NCBI RefSeq assembly: GCF_009601165.1
Contig: NZ_WIRE01000001.1
Coordinates: 2,604,001 to 2,668,000 of the forward strand
Length of the DNA: 64,000 bases
Source: Alcanivorax sediminis
Lineage (GTDB): Bacteria > Pseudomonadota > Gammaproteobacteria > Pseudomonadales > Alcanivoracaceae
Direction of reading: 5' to 3'
Positions 29,398-38,475 of the stretch are shown piece after piece. Under the pieces are notes generated by a model that did no database searches, was not told the DNA's origin, and saw only the letters and a program-made list of their open reading frames with translations. A program made the position numbers and the translations under genes. Position 1 is the stretch's first letter. Every line of letters begins with the position of its first letter.

Positions 29398-29433
29398 TCT
29401 GCCGCAGTGCAGCCTCGCTGGCACTGCGGCAGA
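29398..29433 (-). promoter_or_regulatory. Intercistronic hairpin between ccoP and ccoG
   Basis: TCTGCCGCAGTGC and GCACTGCGGCAGA pair perfectly over 13 bp, leaving a ten-base loop. There is no T run after it on the minus strand, so it is more likely a processing, stabilising or attenuating structure than a full terminator. It splits the structural genes from the assembly genes. Confidence 0.75.
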
Positions 29434-29447
29434 TTGTCCTACCTGCG

Positions 29448-30359
29448 CTATTGCTGAGCAGGTTGTGAGAGGCTGTACACGTAGGAGGCGATTACGTGAA
29501 TCCGCTCCGGAGAGAGCAGGGATTCGTGCGCGGGCATGTTACCGCTACGCCCCTGGCGGAGGGTGTGTTCAATATCCTCAATCCTGGGACCGTAGAGCCA
29601 AACGGCATCGGTCAGGTTCGGCGCTCCCAACATCTGGTTACCCTTGCCATCCGGGCCATGGCAGGCCGCACACATCATGAACTTGGGCTTGGCACGCTCA
29701 ATGGCAGCAGACTTGGCCGCATCCTTGGCAAGATCCGGACGGCTCAGGCTCTGTACATAAATCGCCATATCCCGCACCGCTTCGTCAGTGTTACCAATCG
29801 CTGCCGCCATGGGGGGCATCATGCCCTTGCGGCCAGCAGTAATACTGGTGACGATCTGGGCCGGCTCTCCGCCATATAGCCAGTCATCATCCGCCAGATT
29901 CGGGTACCCCTTGGCTCCGCGGGCATCTGAACCGTGGCAAATGGCACAGTTGTTGGCAAACAGTCGGCCACCTACCGCCAGCGCTTCTGGATAATTGATC
30001 AGTTCTTCAACAGGGACCTGGGCATACTGATCAAACAGCGGACCGGTCTGGCGCTCCATCAAGGAAACTTCACTGTCGTACTGGTTGGCACTGGTCCAGC
30101 CCAGGACACCTTCAAACTTGCCCAGCCCCGGGTACAAAGCCAGATAGACACAGGCAAAAATCAGCGTGCCGATGAACAACCCCAGCCACCAGCGGGGCAG
30201 GGGAGAGTTGCGCTCGACGATGCCGTCAAAGCTATGGCCAGTGGTTTCCTTTGCTGCCTCCTCCGGGGAGATCTGCTTGTTCCACAGCAGCAAACCGGCA
30301 CAACCCAGCAGGTTGATGGCAACAATCACGATAATGAACCAACTCCAGAAATCGCTCAT
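29448..30359 (-). CDS. ccoP: cbb3-type oxidase dihaem subunit CcoP
   Basis: The dihaem c subunit that passes electrons into cbb3 oxidase. An N-terminal domain with two helices (FWSWFIIVIVAINLLGCAGLLL and LGLFIGTLIFACVYLAL) carries the CcoP signature FDGIVERNSPLPRWW. Two haem c motifs follow: CAICHGSDARG (about residue 138) and CAACHGPDGKG (about 231). At 303 residues it is typical. The ATG overlaps the ccoQ stop codon (ATGA). Confidence 0.97.
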   Translation of the reverse strand: MSDFWSWFIIVIVAINLLGCAGLLLWNKQISPEEAAKETTGHSFDGIVERNSPLPRWWLGLFIGTLIFACVYLALYPGLGKFEGVLGWTSANQYDSEVSLMERQTGPLFDQYAQVPVEELINYPEALAVGGRLFANNCAICHGSDARGAKGYPNLADDDWLYGGEPAQIVTSITAGRKGMMPPMAAAIGNTDEAVRDMAIYVQSLSRPDLAKDAAKSAAIERAKPKFMMCAACHGPDGKGNQMLGAPNLTDAVWLYGPRIEDIEHTLRQGRSGNMPAHESLLSPERIHVIASYVYSLSQPAQQ

Positions 30360-30508
30360 TGCTCACCCCCTTGGTGATTGCGATCTTTTTCCATTGCAAT
30401 CTCACCCAGCTTTTCATAATCCTGCTTGCGGCTGGGGCGATACACCCAGCCCACCATGACGATGAACGTCACGAAGAACACCAGTGTCAACAAGGCGTGG
30501 TAGCTCAT
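30356..30508 (-). CDS. ccoQ: cbb3-type oxidase small subunit CcoQ
   Basis: A 50-residue single-helix subunit. It opens [15 protein letters not shown], has one helix to about residue 22, then [18 protein letters not shown], and ends in a hydrophilic tail. The FixQ-type W-x-YRPSRK boundary is clear. CcoQ stabilises the complex. It overlaps ccoO and ccoP by four bases at each end (ATGA pairs), so all three are coupled. Confidence 0.93.
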   Translation of the reverse strand: MSYHALLTLVFFVTFIVMVGWVYRPSRKQDYEKLGEIAMEKDRNHQGGEQ

Positions 30509-31140
30509 TGGATGGCCTCCTTGCGTTCCTGACCCAGCGACAGCAGGTAGGCAACCAGGGCATCTTCTTCAGTGGCATCAGCCCACTCGCCTTCAATCTT
30601 GGCCATTTGCTGGTTCAGGTCATCTTCGCTGTAAGGTACGCCGAACATGTCCTTGAACACCCGCAACTTGCGCTCGGTGTGCTTCCAGTTCACCGGCGTG
30701 GTTTCCAGCCAGGGGTAGGCGGGCATGTTGGATTCAGGCACCACCTGACGAGGATCGCGAAGGTGCTCGCGATGCCACTGTTCGGTAATCGGACGGATGC
30801 CGACACGGGCCAGATCCGGGCCAGTCCGCTTGGAGCCCCACAGGAACGGGTGCTCCCAGACATCTTCACCGGCCACAGAGTAGGCACCGTAACGCTCGGT
30901 TTCTGCTCGTAGCGGGCGCACCATCTGGGTGTGACACACATGACAGCCTTCACGGATATAAATATCCCGGCCTTCCATTTCCAGCGCGGTATAGGGGCGC
31001 AGGGTTTCCAGCGGTTCGGTTGTGGCTTTCTGCCAGAACAGCGGCACAATCTCTGCCAGGCCACCAAAACTTACCGCGATCAACGTCAGCACGATCATGA
31101 GGCCGACATTTTTTTCCACTCTTTCATGGGCATTGGACAT
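30505..31140 (-). CDS. ccoO: cbb3-type oxidase monohaem subunit CcoO
   Basis: The membrane-anchored monohaem cytochrome c subunit. One N-terminal helix ([24 protein letters not shown]) is followed by [36 protein letters not shown], with the haem site [13 protein letters not shown] and NMPAYPWL hold the Met axial ligand region. The length of 211 residues is usual. It lies ten bases after ccoN. Confidence 0.97.
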   Translation of the reverse strand: MSNAHERVEKNVGLMIVLTLIAVSFGGLAEIVPLFWQKATTEPLETLRPYTALEMEGRDIYIREGCHVCHTQMVRPLRAETERYGAYSVAGEDVWEHPFLWGSKRTGPDLARVGIRPITEQWHREHLRDPRQVVPESNMPAYPWLETTPVNWKHTERKLRVFKDMFGVPYSEDDLNQQMAKIEGEWADATEEDALVAYLLSLGQERKEAIQ

Positions 31141-31150
31141 GTCGTTCTCC

Positions 31151-32581
31151 TCAGGCAGCCTGCATCACATTGTCGGCACCGCTCACATCGCGGCTGCCAC
31201 GAATGGTCTTGTAGACGTTGACCGCCATCAGCACCATGCCCGCCAGGAAGATAACCCCGCCCAGCAGACGAATCACATAGAACGGATGACGCTCAACCAG
31301 TTCCTGAACGAAGTTATAGGTGAGGGTGCCGTCAGTATTCACCGCACGCCACATCAGGCCCTGCATGATGCCGGACACCCACATGGACGCGATGTAGAGC
31401 ACGGTGCCGATGGTGCTCAGCCAGAAATGGGTGTTGATCCAGCTGATCGAGTACATCTGCTTGCGCTCGAACAGGCGCGGAATCATCACATAGATGGCAC
31501 CAATGGTGATCATTGCCACCCAGCCCAGCGCGCCGGAATGCACGTGGCCAATGGTCCAGTCGGTATTATGGCTGAGTGCGTTCACCGTCTTGATTGACAT
31601 CATCGGGCCTTCGAAAGTGCTCATGCCATAGAAGGACAGAGCCACGATCATGAACCGGATGATCGGATCGGTGCGCAGTTTGTGCCAGGCACCAGACAGG
31701 GTCATCATCCCGTTGATCATGCCACCCCAGCTGGGCGCCAGCAGAACAATAGAGAACACCATGCCCACTGATTGAGCCCAGTCAGGCAGGGAAGAGTAGT
31801 GCAGGTGATGCGGGCCAGCCCACATGTACACGGCAATCAGCGCCCAGAAATGCACAATGGACAACCGGTAGGAATACACCGGACGCTGGGCCTGGACCGG
31901 AATGTAGTAGTACATCATCCCGAGGAAGCCAGCAGTCAGGAAAAAGCCCACTGCGTTATGGCCGTACCACCACTGCACCATGGCATCGATGGCGCCAGAG
32001 TAGACCGAGTAGGACTTCATGGCGGAAACCGGAATTTCCAGGTTGTTCACCACGTGCAGCAGCGCGATCGCAATGATAAAGGCACCGTAGAACCAGTTGG
32101 CCACGTAAATATGGGGCTGCTTGCGACGCGCGATGGTGGCAAAGAACACAATGGCGTAAGCCACCCACACGAGGGTAATCAGGATATCAATGGGCCATTC
32201 CAGCTCGGCATATTCCTTGGCGCTGGTGAAACCCAGCGGCAGAGAAATGGCCGCGGCCACGATGACCGCCTGCCAGCCCCAGAAGGTAAAGGCGGCGAGC
32301 TTGGGGAAAGCCAGTACGGCGTTACAGGTACGCTGCACCACATAGTAAGACGTGCCCATCAGCGCGCAGCCACCAAAAGCGAAAATAACCGCATTGGTGT
32401 GCAGCGGTCGCAGGCGACCAAATGTGAGCCAGGGAATTTCAAAATTCAGGGCAGGCCAGGCCAACTGAGCGGCAATGATGACGCCGACCAGCATCCCGAC
32501 AATACCCCACACCACCGACATGATGGTGAATTGCCGGACAACCCTGTAGTTGTAGGGCGGCGAAGCAACAGCGTTTTCCAT
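31151..32581 (-). CDS. ccoN: cbb3-type oxidase catalytic subunit I CcoN
   Basis: The haem-copper catalytic subunit of the high-affinity oxygen reductase in the inner membrane, about 476 residues with twelve helices. Haem and copper ligand regions are visible: [52 protein letters not shown] and [12 protein letters not shown]. The helix-VII Tyr of cbb3 enzymes fits in [19 protein letters not shown] use ATG 32581, with GGAAGGA upstream; a longer frame starts at 32626 but lies beyond the predicted transcription start. It heads ccoNOQP under an FNR-type promoter. Confidence 0.97.
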   Translation of the reverse strand: MENAVASPPYNYRVVRQFTIMSVVWGIVGMLVGVIIAAQLAWPALNFEIPWLTFGRLRPLHTNAVIFAFGGCALMGTSYYVVQRTCNAVLAFPKLAAFTFWGWQAVIVAAAISLPLGFTSAKEYAELEWPIDILITLVWVAYAIVFFATIARRKQPHIYVANWFYGAFIIAIALLHVVNNLEIPVSAMKSYSVYSGAIDAMVQWWYGHNAVGFFLTAGFLGMMYYYIPVQAQRPVYSYRLSIVHFWALIAVYMWAGPHHLHYSSLPDWAQSVGMVFSIVLLAPSWGGMINGMMTLSGAWHKLRTDPIIRFMIVALSFYGMSTFEGPMMSIKTVNALSHNTDWTIGHVHSGALGWVAMITIGAIYVMIPRLFERKQMYSISWINTHFWLSTIGTVLYIASMWVSGIMQGLMWRAVNTDGTLTYNFVQELVERHPFYVIRLLGGVIFLAGMVLMAVNVYKTIRGSRDVSGADNVMQAA

Positions 32582-32612
32582 GTGCGTTTCCTTCCGGTTG
32601 ATTCTGCCCGCG

Positions 32613-32654
32613 ACTCTAGCAGGCACGTCACTGGCTCTTTTTGATACAGATCAA
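32613..32654 (-). promoter_or_regulatory. FNR/ANR-dependent promoter of ccoNOQP
   Basis: A perfect TTGAT-ACAG-ATCAA box spans 32641-32654. With its centre at -41.5, the -10 hexamer is TAGAGT (32618 to 32613) and transcription should begin near 32606, 25 bases before the ATG. The remaining gap up to 32832 also has TCGCTAT (32737) and ATAGCGA (32764) as a loose inverted pair of unknown role. Confidence 0.85.
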
Positions 32655-32832
32655 GGGTTTCTGTGAGCTGTTCGTACCTTGATCGTTATAGGGCGCTCTC
32701 CCTGATTGCCGAAGTTATCAGGGGCATATGAACATATCGCTATACTATTTAGCTATAAGCCAAATAGCGACAACAAACCCGCAGGTTTCATGTGGACAAA
32801 TTGTCCCAGCCAACTGATTACCGGCGGAAGCC

Positions 32833-33180
32833 TTACATTAGGCTGATACCAAACGAACGTACGACCAGTGCAAAGACCAAAAAGCAGACAATCGTCAGAA
32901 GAACGGCGCCAGCCATGGCGAGCCAGAAGCCCCAGCGACTGATCATCATCGGAAATAGAGCAAACATCGGCAGCGTCGGGATCACGTACCAGAAGGTGTA
33001 CCAGGCATGATTGGCGATCTTGTCCTGCGGCTGGTTATCCATATACAGCCAGAACATGGCGAGCAAAGTGACCATGGGCAGTGACGCGATCAAGGCTCCA
33101 GCACGATCGCTGTGCCTGGCAATTTCAGAAACAGCCACAACGATGGCCGCCGTGATGAGGTACTTGAGATAAAGAGGCAT
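32833..33180 (-). CDS. DUF3147-family membrane protein
   Basis: A 115-residue integral membrane protein with four short hydrophobic helices. The conserved opening YLKYLITAAIVVAVSEIARHSDRAGALIASLPMVTLLAMFWLY matches the DUF3147 family, function unknown. I start at ATG 33180 with AAGGCG upstream; the extension to 33240 is hydrophilic and lacks conservation to the family. It lies alone on the same strand as ccoN but with the ccoN promoter between them. Confidence 0.82.
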   Translation of the reverse strand: MPLYLKYLITAAIVVAVSEIARHSDRAGALIASLPMVTLLAMFWLYMDNQPQDKIANHAWYTFWYVIPTLPMFALFPMMISRWGFWLAMAGAVLLTIVCFLVFALVVRSFGISLM

Positions 33181-33461
33181 AAGACGCCTTGGCCAATCCT
33201 TGGTATGAACTGATAGTGCCATAGACTGTGCAGGAGACAAGGGTGAGGATGAAAATCTGCCTCACCACTACCACATATACAACCATGCATAATGTATATT
33301 ATGTTAAATTGAGTATTCCCATGAATATCAGCAGATCCACAGGATGCTTATGCGATTCATCCTCACCCAGGATGGCCCCGAGGTGTGTTCCGGGCCAAGT
33401 CTGGTTTTGTCCTCTTTGAGTACAGCAACCGCAAGGTGTCCCCCCTTCGCCCGACGGTCTT

Positions 33462-34367
33462 TCACTCCTCATCGAAGGACTCATAGAACTCCACCAGACT
33501 ATCAATCAACGTTCTGACTGCGGGCAACACGCCCCGCCGAGATGGAAACACCACATGGATAATATCCCGGTGAAGCGCCCAGTGAGGCAGCACGCGCACC
33601 AATTCGCCTCTTTCCAGCTGTTGCTGCACGGTGAGGATAGGAAGCTGGACCACGCCAACGCCTGCCATTGCCGCGCGGCGCAGGGCAATCATGTCCGTAG
33701 TGACATATCGTGGTTGGTGAAACACACTGATCTGGCTGCCATCCTCCCCTCTCAGTTCCCAGCGAAAGTCAGGGCGCGGTGAGCCCAGTCCAAGACTGGG
33801 CCACTGTTCCAGGTCGCTGGGGTGACATGGCATGCCAAAGGCTTCTACCAGATCAGGGCTGGCTACCAGTGCCACGCCCCGATCCGACAACACCCGCAAC
33901 CTCAAATCACTGTCTTTCAGAGGTGGCGGACGAACCCGAATGGCCACATCGACCCCTTCATTGATCAGATCCACCCTGCGATTGGTGGCCTCCAGATGGA
34001 TGGTGATATGGGGGTGCTGCCGCATGAAGTCAGCCAGAAACGGGCCGATATGGACATGAAGCAAGGTGATGGGACAGGTTAACCGGATCACCCCGCGAGG
34101 TTCTGCCCTCACGGTATCAATGGCTTGCTGAGCGGATTCCGCTTCAACGAGCATGGCGGTGCAATGATCGTAGTACTGCCCACCAATGTCGGTTAACGAG
34201 AATTGACGGCTCGATCTGTTTAGTAGCCGTACCCCCAGCCGGTCCTCCAGCGCGGAGATTCGCCGGCTCAATTTCGATTTCGGGACCCCGATGGCCCTCC
34301 CAGCCGGTGCAAATCCGCCATGCTCCACCACTTTGGCGAAATAGTAGAGGTCATTAAGGTCTTCCAT
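33462..34367 (-). CDS. LysR-family transcription regulator
   Basis: A 301-residue regulator. The N-terminal winged helix (LNDLYYFAKVVEHGGFAPAGRAIGVPKSKLSRRISALEDRLGVRLLNRSSR) is standard, and a periplasmic-binding-like effector domain follows. It resembles the CrgA/YhjC-like group of LysR proteins that control pirin and redox genes. It diverges from the pirin-ycaC-ltrA genes; ATTGCAA repeats in the 100-base gap are likely its site. The inducer is unknown. The region between it and the DUF3147 gene shows no gene. Confidence 0.92.
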   Translation of the reverse strand: MEDLNDLYYFAKVVEHGGFAPAGRAIGVPKSKLSRRISALEDRLGVRLLNRSSRQFSLTDIGGQYYDHCTAMLVEAESAQQAIDTVRAEPRGVIRLTCPITLLHVHIGPFLADFMRQHPHITIHLEATNRRVDLINEGVDVAIRVRPPPLKDSDLRLRVLSDRGVALVASPDLVEAFGMPCHPSDLEQWPSLGLGSPRPDFRWELRGEDGSQISVFHQPRYVTTDMIALRRAAMAGVGVVQLPILTVQQQLERGELVRVLPHWALHRDIIHVVFPSRRGVLPAVRTLIDSLVEFYESFDEE

Positions 34368-34380
34368 TCATCGTTCCATA

Positions 34381-34401
34381 ATTGCAACGCTGCATTGCAA
34401 T
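34381..34401. promoter_or_regulatory. Probable LysR-type operator
   Basis: ATTGCAA occurs twice, at 34381-34387 and 34394-34400, and the second copy is followed by T so that TTGCAA halves are self-complementary. This fits a T-N11-A type LysR site between the two divergent genes. Confidence 0.45.
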
Positions 34402-34467
34402 ATTGCCATCTACTCGCCCTAACGTTCCAGTAATAACATCTGCTTCGAACGGATCAGGAGCGAGATC

Positions 34468-35334
34468 ATGAAAAAAATCCTCGGCGTGTACTCCGCACCC
34501 CAGCCCCACTGGGTAGGCGACGGTTTCCCTGTTCGCTCCCTGTTTTCCTATGAAAGCCATGGCCGCCAGCTAAGTCCTTTTCTGTTACTGGACTACGCGG
34601 GCCCTGCCCGTTTCCCTCCTGCCACCAAGCCGCGGGGTGTAGGCGAGCACCCCCACAGGGGCTTTGAAACCGTCACGATTGTGTATCAGGGCGAGGTTGC
34701 TCACCGGGATTCCACCGGCCAGGGCGGCGTGATTGGGCCCGGCGATGTGCAATGGATGACAGCAGGTTCAGGGATTCTCCATGAAGAGTTCCACTCCCCT
34801 GCGTTCACCTATCAGGGCGGGCATCTCGAGATGATCCAGTTGTGGGTGAACTTACCCGCCGCTGACAAGATGACGGCCCCGGGTTACCAGGCCATCACCG
34901 ACAGCCAGATCCCGGCCATCCCACTGGATGATGGCAACGGGGCTATCCGTGTCATCGCGGGCCAATACCAGGGCCAAACAGGCCCGGCCAGCACCTACTC
35001 CCCCATGTGGGTCTGGGATCTCTCGTTGGCGGCTCATGCCAATGTGGTGATTGAGGTCCCCGACGGCTGGAACACGGCTGTGATTGGTCGTCATGGTAGT
35101 GCGCGTATCAATGAACATGCACCGGTAGGCGCCGGCCAGATGGCGGTGCTCGCGGCGCAGGGCAAACAGGTACAGATTCAAACCGAATCAGAAAGTGAGC
35201 TATTGCTGATCGCGGGTGAGCCCCTTAATGAGCCCGTGGTGGGTTATGGCCCGTTCGTGATGAATACCCAGGAGGAAATCCGCCAGGCGATTCGCGATTT
35301 CCAGCAGGGAGAATTCGGACAAATGCCATCTTGA
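34468..35334 (+). CDS. Pirin-family cupin protein
   Basis: A 288-residue bicupin. The metal site of the N-terminal cupin is HPHRGFETVTIVYQGEVAHRD (two His) with SGILHEE (His and Glu), as in human pirin and E. coli YhhW, which oxidise quercetin-like compounds. The C-terminal cupin (VIEVPDGWNTAVIGRHGSARIN) lacks metal ligands, as usual. AGGAG precedes the ATG. It is first of three genes that are divergent from a LysR regulator, consistent with control by an aromatic or electrophilic compound; that is inference. Confidence 0.92.
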   Translation: MKKILGVYSAPQPHWVGDGFPVRSLFSYESHGRQLSPFLLLDYAGPARFPPATKPRGVGEHPHRGFETVTIVYQGEVAHRDSTGQGGVIGPGDVQWMTAGSGILHEEFHSPAFTYQGGHLEMIQLWVNLPAADKMTAPGYQAITDSQIPAIPLDDGNGAIRVIAGQYQGQTGPASTYSPMWVWDLSLAAHANVVIEVPDGWNTAVIGRHGSARINEHAPVGAGQMAVLAAQGKQVQIQTESESELLLIAGEPLNEPVVGYGPFVMNTQEEIRQAIRDFQQGEFGQMPS

Positions 35335-35346
35335 GGTTTCACTAAC

Positions 35347-35364
35347 GGGCAGCATTCGCTGCCC
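35347..35364 (+). promoter_or_regulatory. Intercistronic hairpin before ycaC
   Basis: GGGCAGC and GCTGCCC pair over 7 bp around ATTC. No T run follows, so it is more likely to shape mRNA stability than to end transcription. Confidence 0.5.
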
Positions 35365-35386
35365 CAAGACTACCGGGAGAAATACC

Positions 35387-36013
35387 ATGGGTAAGCAATA
35401 CAACCGACTCGACAAGGACAATGCAGCGGTACTGCTGGTCGATCACCAGGCTGGCTTGTTGTCACTGGTTCGCGATATTGATCCGGACAAGTTCAAGAAC
35501 AACGTGTTGGCACTGGCAGACCTGGCCAAGTACTTCAATTTGCCCACGATTCTTACTACAAGTTTTGAAACCGGACCCAATGGACCGCTGGTGCCCGAGC
35601 TCAAAGCCATGTTTCCTGATGCGCCCTACATTGCCCGTCCCGGCCAGATCAATGCCTGGGACAACGAGGATTTTGTGGCCGCGGTCAAAGCTACAGGCAA
35701 GAAACAGCTGATCATTGCGGGTGTGGTGACTGAAGTCTGTGTTGCCTTCCCTGCCCTGTCGGCACTGGAAGAAGACTTCGAAGTCTTCATTGTCACGGAC
35801 GCATCAGGCACCTTTAACGCCATGACCCGCGATGCGGCATGGGATCGCATGACCAGTGCCGGTGCGCAACTGATGACCTGGTTCGGCACCGCCTGTGAGC
35901 TTCATCGTGATTGGCGTAACGATATTGAGGGGCTGGGCAACCTGTTCTCCAACCATATTCCGGATTACCGTAATCTGATTACCAGTTACAGCACCCTCAC
36001 TGAAGGGCAGTGA
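35387..36013 (+). CDS. ycaC: YcaC-like isochorismatase-family hydrolase
   Basis: A 208-residue cysteine hydrolase of the isochorismatase fold; E. coli YcaC forms an octameric ring of unknown substrate. The likely triad is Asp in VLLVDHQAGL (about residue 19), Lys in ATGKKQLIIAG and Cys in VVTEVCVAFPALSAL (about 118). From memory of the E. coli protein, long blocks such as DPDKFKNNVLALADLAKYFN and FSNHIPDYRNL are nearly unchanged, so identity is unusually high. GGGAG precedes the ATG. It sits between pirin and ltrA, with a hairpin on each side. Confidence 0.93.
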   Translation: MGKQYNRLDKDNAAVLLVDHQAGLLSLVRDIDPDKFKNNVLALADLAKYFNLPTILTTSFETGPNGPLVPELKAMFPDAPYIARPGQINAWDNEDFVAAVKATGKKQLIIAGVVTEVCVAFPALSALEEDFEVFIVTDASGTFNAMTRDAAWDRMTSAGAQLMTWFGTACELHRDWRNDIEGLGNLFSNHIPDYRNLITSYSTLTEGQ

Positions 36014-36020
36014 TTCTGGA

Positions 36021-36039
36021 GGCCCCGCCAGGCGGGGCC
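36021..36039 (+). promoter_or_regulatory. GC-rich intercistronic hairpin after ycaC
   Basis: GGCCCCGCC and GGCGGGGCC are complementary around a single A, giving a stem of at least seven GC pairs. It starts seven bases after the ycaC stop codon and has no T run. Confidence 0.55.
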
Positions 36040-36075
36040 AACCACCATGACAATGAGCCTCCACAAGGAGTGACC

Positions 36076-37251
36076 ATGCAATCCCCTCCCCTGGGTTTAT
36101 TCCGCCCCAAAGGCAGTCATGCGGAACACAAGGTGTCTTTCTCCGAATTGTTCTTTGACCTGGTCTTTGTTTATGCCATTACCCAAAGCGCGCACCTGCT
36201 GATCGCTCACTTTACACCTTATGGTGTGTTTCAGGGGCTACTGGTGGTGCTGGCGGTGTGGTGGGTTTGGGTATTCACTACCTGGGTCACGAACTGGCTG
36301 GATCCGGAAACCGTGCCGGTTCGGCTGATGCTCTTTGTATTGATGTTGTTGGGCATGGGGTTGGCCATTGCCATACCGCAGGCATTCGGCAAGCACGGAT
36401 TATTGTTTGCCCTGTGCTACGTAACCATGCAGATCGGACGCACCGTTTTTATCTGCCTGTGCAGCCGTAAGCATCGGCCTGAATTGCACCGCGGGTTTGT
36501 GCGCATGACGATCTGGTTTTGCGCCTCTGCAACGCTCTGGATTACTGGCGCGCTACAGGATGGTGCCCTCCGGACGATCCTGTGGTCACTCGCGATTCTG
36601 ATTGAATATGCCTCCGCTTCGCTGTCTTTTGCCGTCCCCGGTTTGGGTCGATCTGACAGCAAGGATTGGGATATATCGGGTCCACATATGGCGGAGCGCT
36701 GTGGTCTACTGTTGATTATTGCGTTGGGCGAATCCCTGCTGGTAACAGGTAACACCTTTTCCGGCACCCATTGGGACGCGGCCACCATTACGACGTTCTT
36801 GAGTGCTTTCGTCACCACCGTCGCCATGTGGTGGCTCTACTTTAGTCTCAGTGCGGAACGCGCCAGTGACGTCATCGCGGAAAGTGATAATAGAGGTCAC
36901 CTTGGGCGTCTGGTTTACACCTATGTGCATCTGCTGCTGATTATCGCCATTGTGCTGGTTGCGGTGGCGGATGAGTTTGTCCTCGCCCATCCCCATGGGC
37001 ATACCAGTATCGCCACTATGGTGGCGATGATTGGCGGCACAGCCTTGTACCTTGTAGCCAACATTCTGTTCAAATGGCTGGTTTTCAGGGGACATCCACT
37101 CTCCCATTACATCGGCCTGGGGTTACTCGCCGCACTCTGCGTTGCCGCCTTTTTTCTCCCTCCCAGTATGGTGGCACTGGCGACCACCTTGATTCTTGTC
37201 ATTGTGGCGATTCAGGAAACGGTGGTGGTGATGGGCAAAAAAGCGCACTAG
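36076..37251 (+). CDS. Low temperature requirement A (LtrA) family membrane protein
   Basis: A 391-residue polytopic membrane protein with about ten to twelve helices. The N-terminal family signature is HKVSFSELFFDLVFVYAITQSAHLL (about residues 16-40); GPHMAERCGLLLIIALGESLLVTG is the second conserved block, with the Glu-Arg and GES motifs. LtrA proteins are widespread and of unknown function, named from a Listeria mutant unable to grow in the cold. AAGGAG precedes ATG 36076. It is last of the pirin-ycaC-ltrA group; no clear terminator follows. Confidence 0.88.
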   Translation: MQSPPLGLFRPKGSHAEHKVSFSELFFDLVFVYAITQSAHLLIAHFTPYGVFQGLLVVLAVWWVWVFTTWVTNWLDPETVPVRLMLFVLMLLGMGLAIAIPQAFGKHGLLFALCYVTMQIGRTVFICLCSRKHRPELHRGFVRMTIWFCASATLWITGALQDGALRTILWSLAILIEYASASLSFAVPGLGRSDSKDWDISGPHMAERCGLLLIIALGESLLVTGNTFSGTHWDAATITTFLSAFVTTVAMWWLYFSLSAERASDVIAESDNRGHLGRLVYTYVHLLLIIAIVLVAVADEFVLAHPHGHTSIATMVAMIGGTALYLVANILFKWLVFRGHPLSHYIGLGLLAALCVAAFFLPPSMVALATTLILVIVAIQETVVVMGKKAH

Positions 37252-37411
37252 AACTGTTGTGTTTTTGTTAGCCCAGCCAGCCATGGCCGGAAATGTTTAT
37301 CAAGGAGCCTCTTTGGTCCCTGCAATTCTAGCGTCAGCTGTCTATATTTCACGCAATCTGCAACCTAACGCTGACCGAACAATAACGACACCAGGCATCC
37401 TACTGATCATC

Positions 37412-38461
37412 ATGACGGATAATGACGCGATCTACTCGCTCCTCCCTATCCATGCGGGGCTGATGAGACATCTGAGCCTTGGCTTGAATGAGCTGGGTGT
37501 CGATGTGGATGCACTGTTGGCGAAAGAAGGGCTTTCAGCGGATACCTGGCTGGAAGGCAAGCAGGATGTTCCTGCGCTGGTGATTGAAAAGTTACTCGAC
37601 CATTGCCTTGAGCACACCGGAAATGAACTGCTTGGCTTCCATCTGGCGCAGTGTGTCAAACCAGAGGGGTTTGGCGTGTTGGGCTACATTCGGCAAGCCT
37701 GTCAAAACCTGCATGATTTTATCCTGGTGTGTATCCGCTACGAGCATCTGATCAGTGGGTTCGGCAAAACGCGACTGATCAAACAGCCCGACTGCTGCCT
37801 TCTATCCTGGTCTGCACGTACCCTGAATCCCATTTTTGAGCGTCATGCCACGGAGTTCATGCTGACGGCCTTCAACACAACACGAAGTCTACTTCACAAC
37901 CCGCGCAAGCCTTGGCTCAAGGAAGTCCGTTTCCGACACGCGGCTCCGCTTTCCCTGAATGCTCGAAGAGAGCTAGAGGCTCATTTTGAGTGCAGGGTAA
38001 GGTTTAACCAACAGGAAAGCGCGCTGGTGCTAGCGCCCGATGCCCTAAATCAGCCCTTTCTTTATGCTGATCCAGCACTGGTTGATTCATTGAAACAGCA
38101 TGCGCAATCTCTTGAGGCATCAAAACATGAAGGAGACTTTTATTATCGTGCTCACCGAATGATGAGAGAGTTGATCATTTCACAATCGGCCAGCAAAGAG
38201 AACCTGGCCACCGGACTCGGGATTAGCACTCGGCATCTACATCGACTTTTGGCAAAGGAACACATCAACTACCGCGGCATGCAGGAGCAGGCTCAGCTAA
38301 CGATTGCCATTGAGATGCTAACCGGCAGCTCCCAAACCATTGAAACCATTGGTGTGGCACTTGGATATACCGAAAGTCAGTCATTTATCCGATGGTTCAA
38401 AAAACAAACAGGGATGACCCCCAACCGCTACCGGGAAAGCGCACAATCTCGAACGCTATGA
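37412..38461 (+). CDS. AraC-family regulator (OruR-like)
   Basis: A 349-residue regulator with an N-terminal ligand domain of the arabinose-operon-regulator-like type (LLGFHLAQCVKPEGFGVLGYIRQACQNL) and a C-terminal AraC domain. The two helix-turn-helix parts are NLATGLGISTRHLHRLLAKE and ETIGVALGYTESQSFIRWFKKQTGMTPNRYR. I start at ATG 37412; the upstream extension reads like non-coding sequence. Its stop codon overlaps a possible upstream start of the next SDR gene, so the two are probably co-transcribed. It may respond to a fatty acid or alcohol; this is a guess from the family. Confidence 0.88.
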   Translation: MTDNDAIYSLLPIHAGLMRHLSLGLNELGVDVDALLAKEGLSADTWLEGKQDVPALVIEKLLDHCLEHTGNELLGFHLAQCVKPEGFGVLGYIRQACQNLHDFILVCIRYEHLISGFGKTRLIKQPDCCLLSWSARTLNPIFERHATEFMLTAFNTTRSLLHNPRKPWLKEVRFRHAAPLSLNARRELEAHFECRVRFNQQESALVLAPDALNQPFLYADPALVDSLKQHAQSLEASKHEGDFYYRAHRMMRELIISQSASKENLATGLGISTRHLHRLLAKEHINYRGMQEQAQLTIAIEMLTGSSQTIETIGVALGYTESQSFIRWFKKQTGMTPNRYRESAQSRTL

Positions 38462-38475
38462 CGAAAAGGTTACTT

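Noticed and set aside
32678..32692. A second FNR-like half site before ccoN
   Set aside because: TTGAT is present but the second half reads ATAGG, so it is only a half site.
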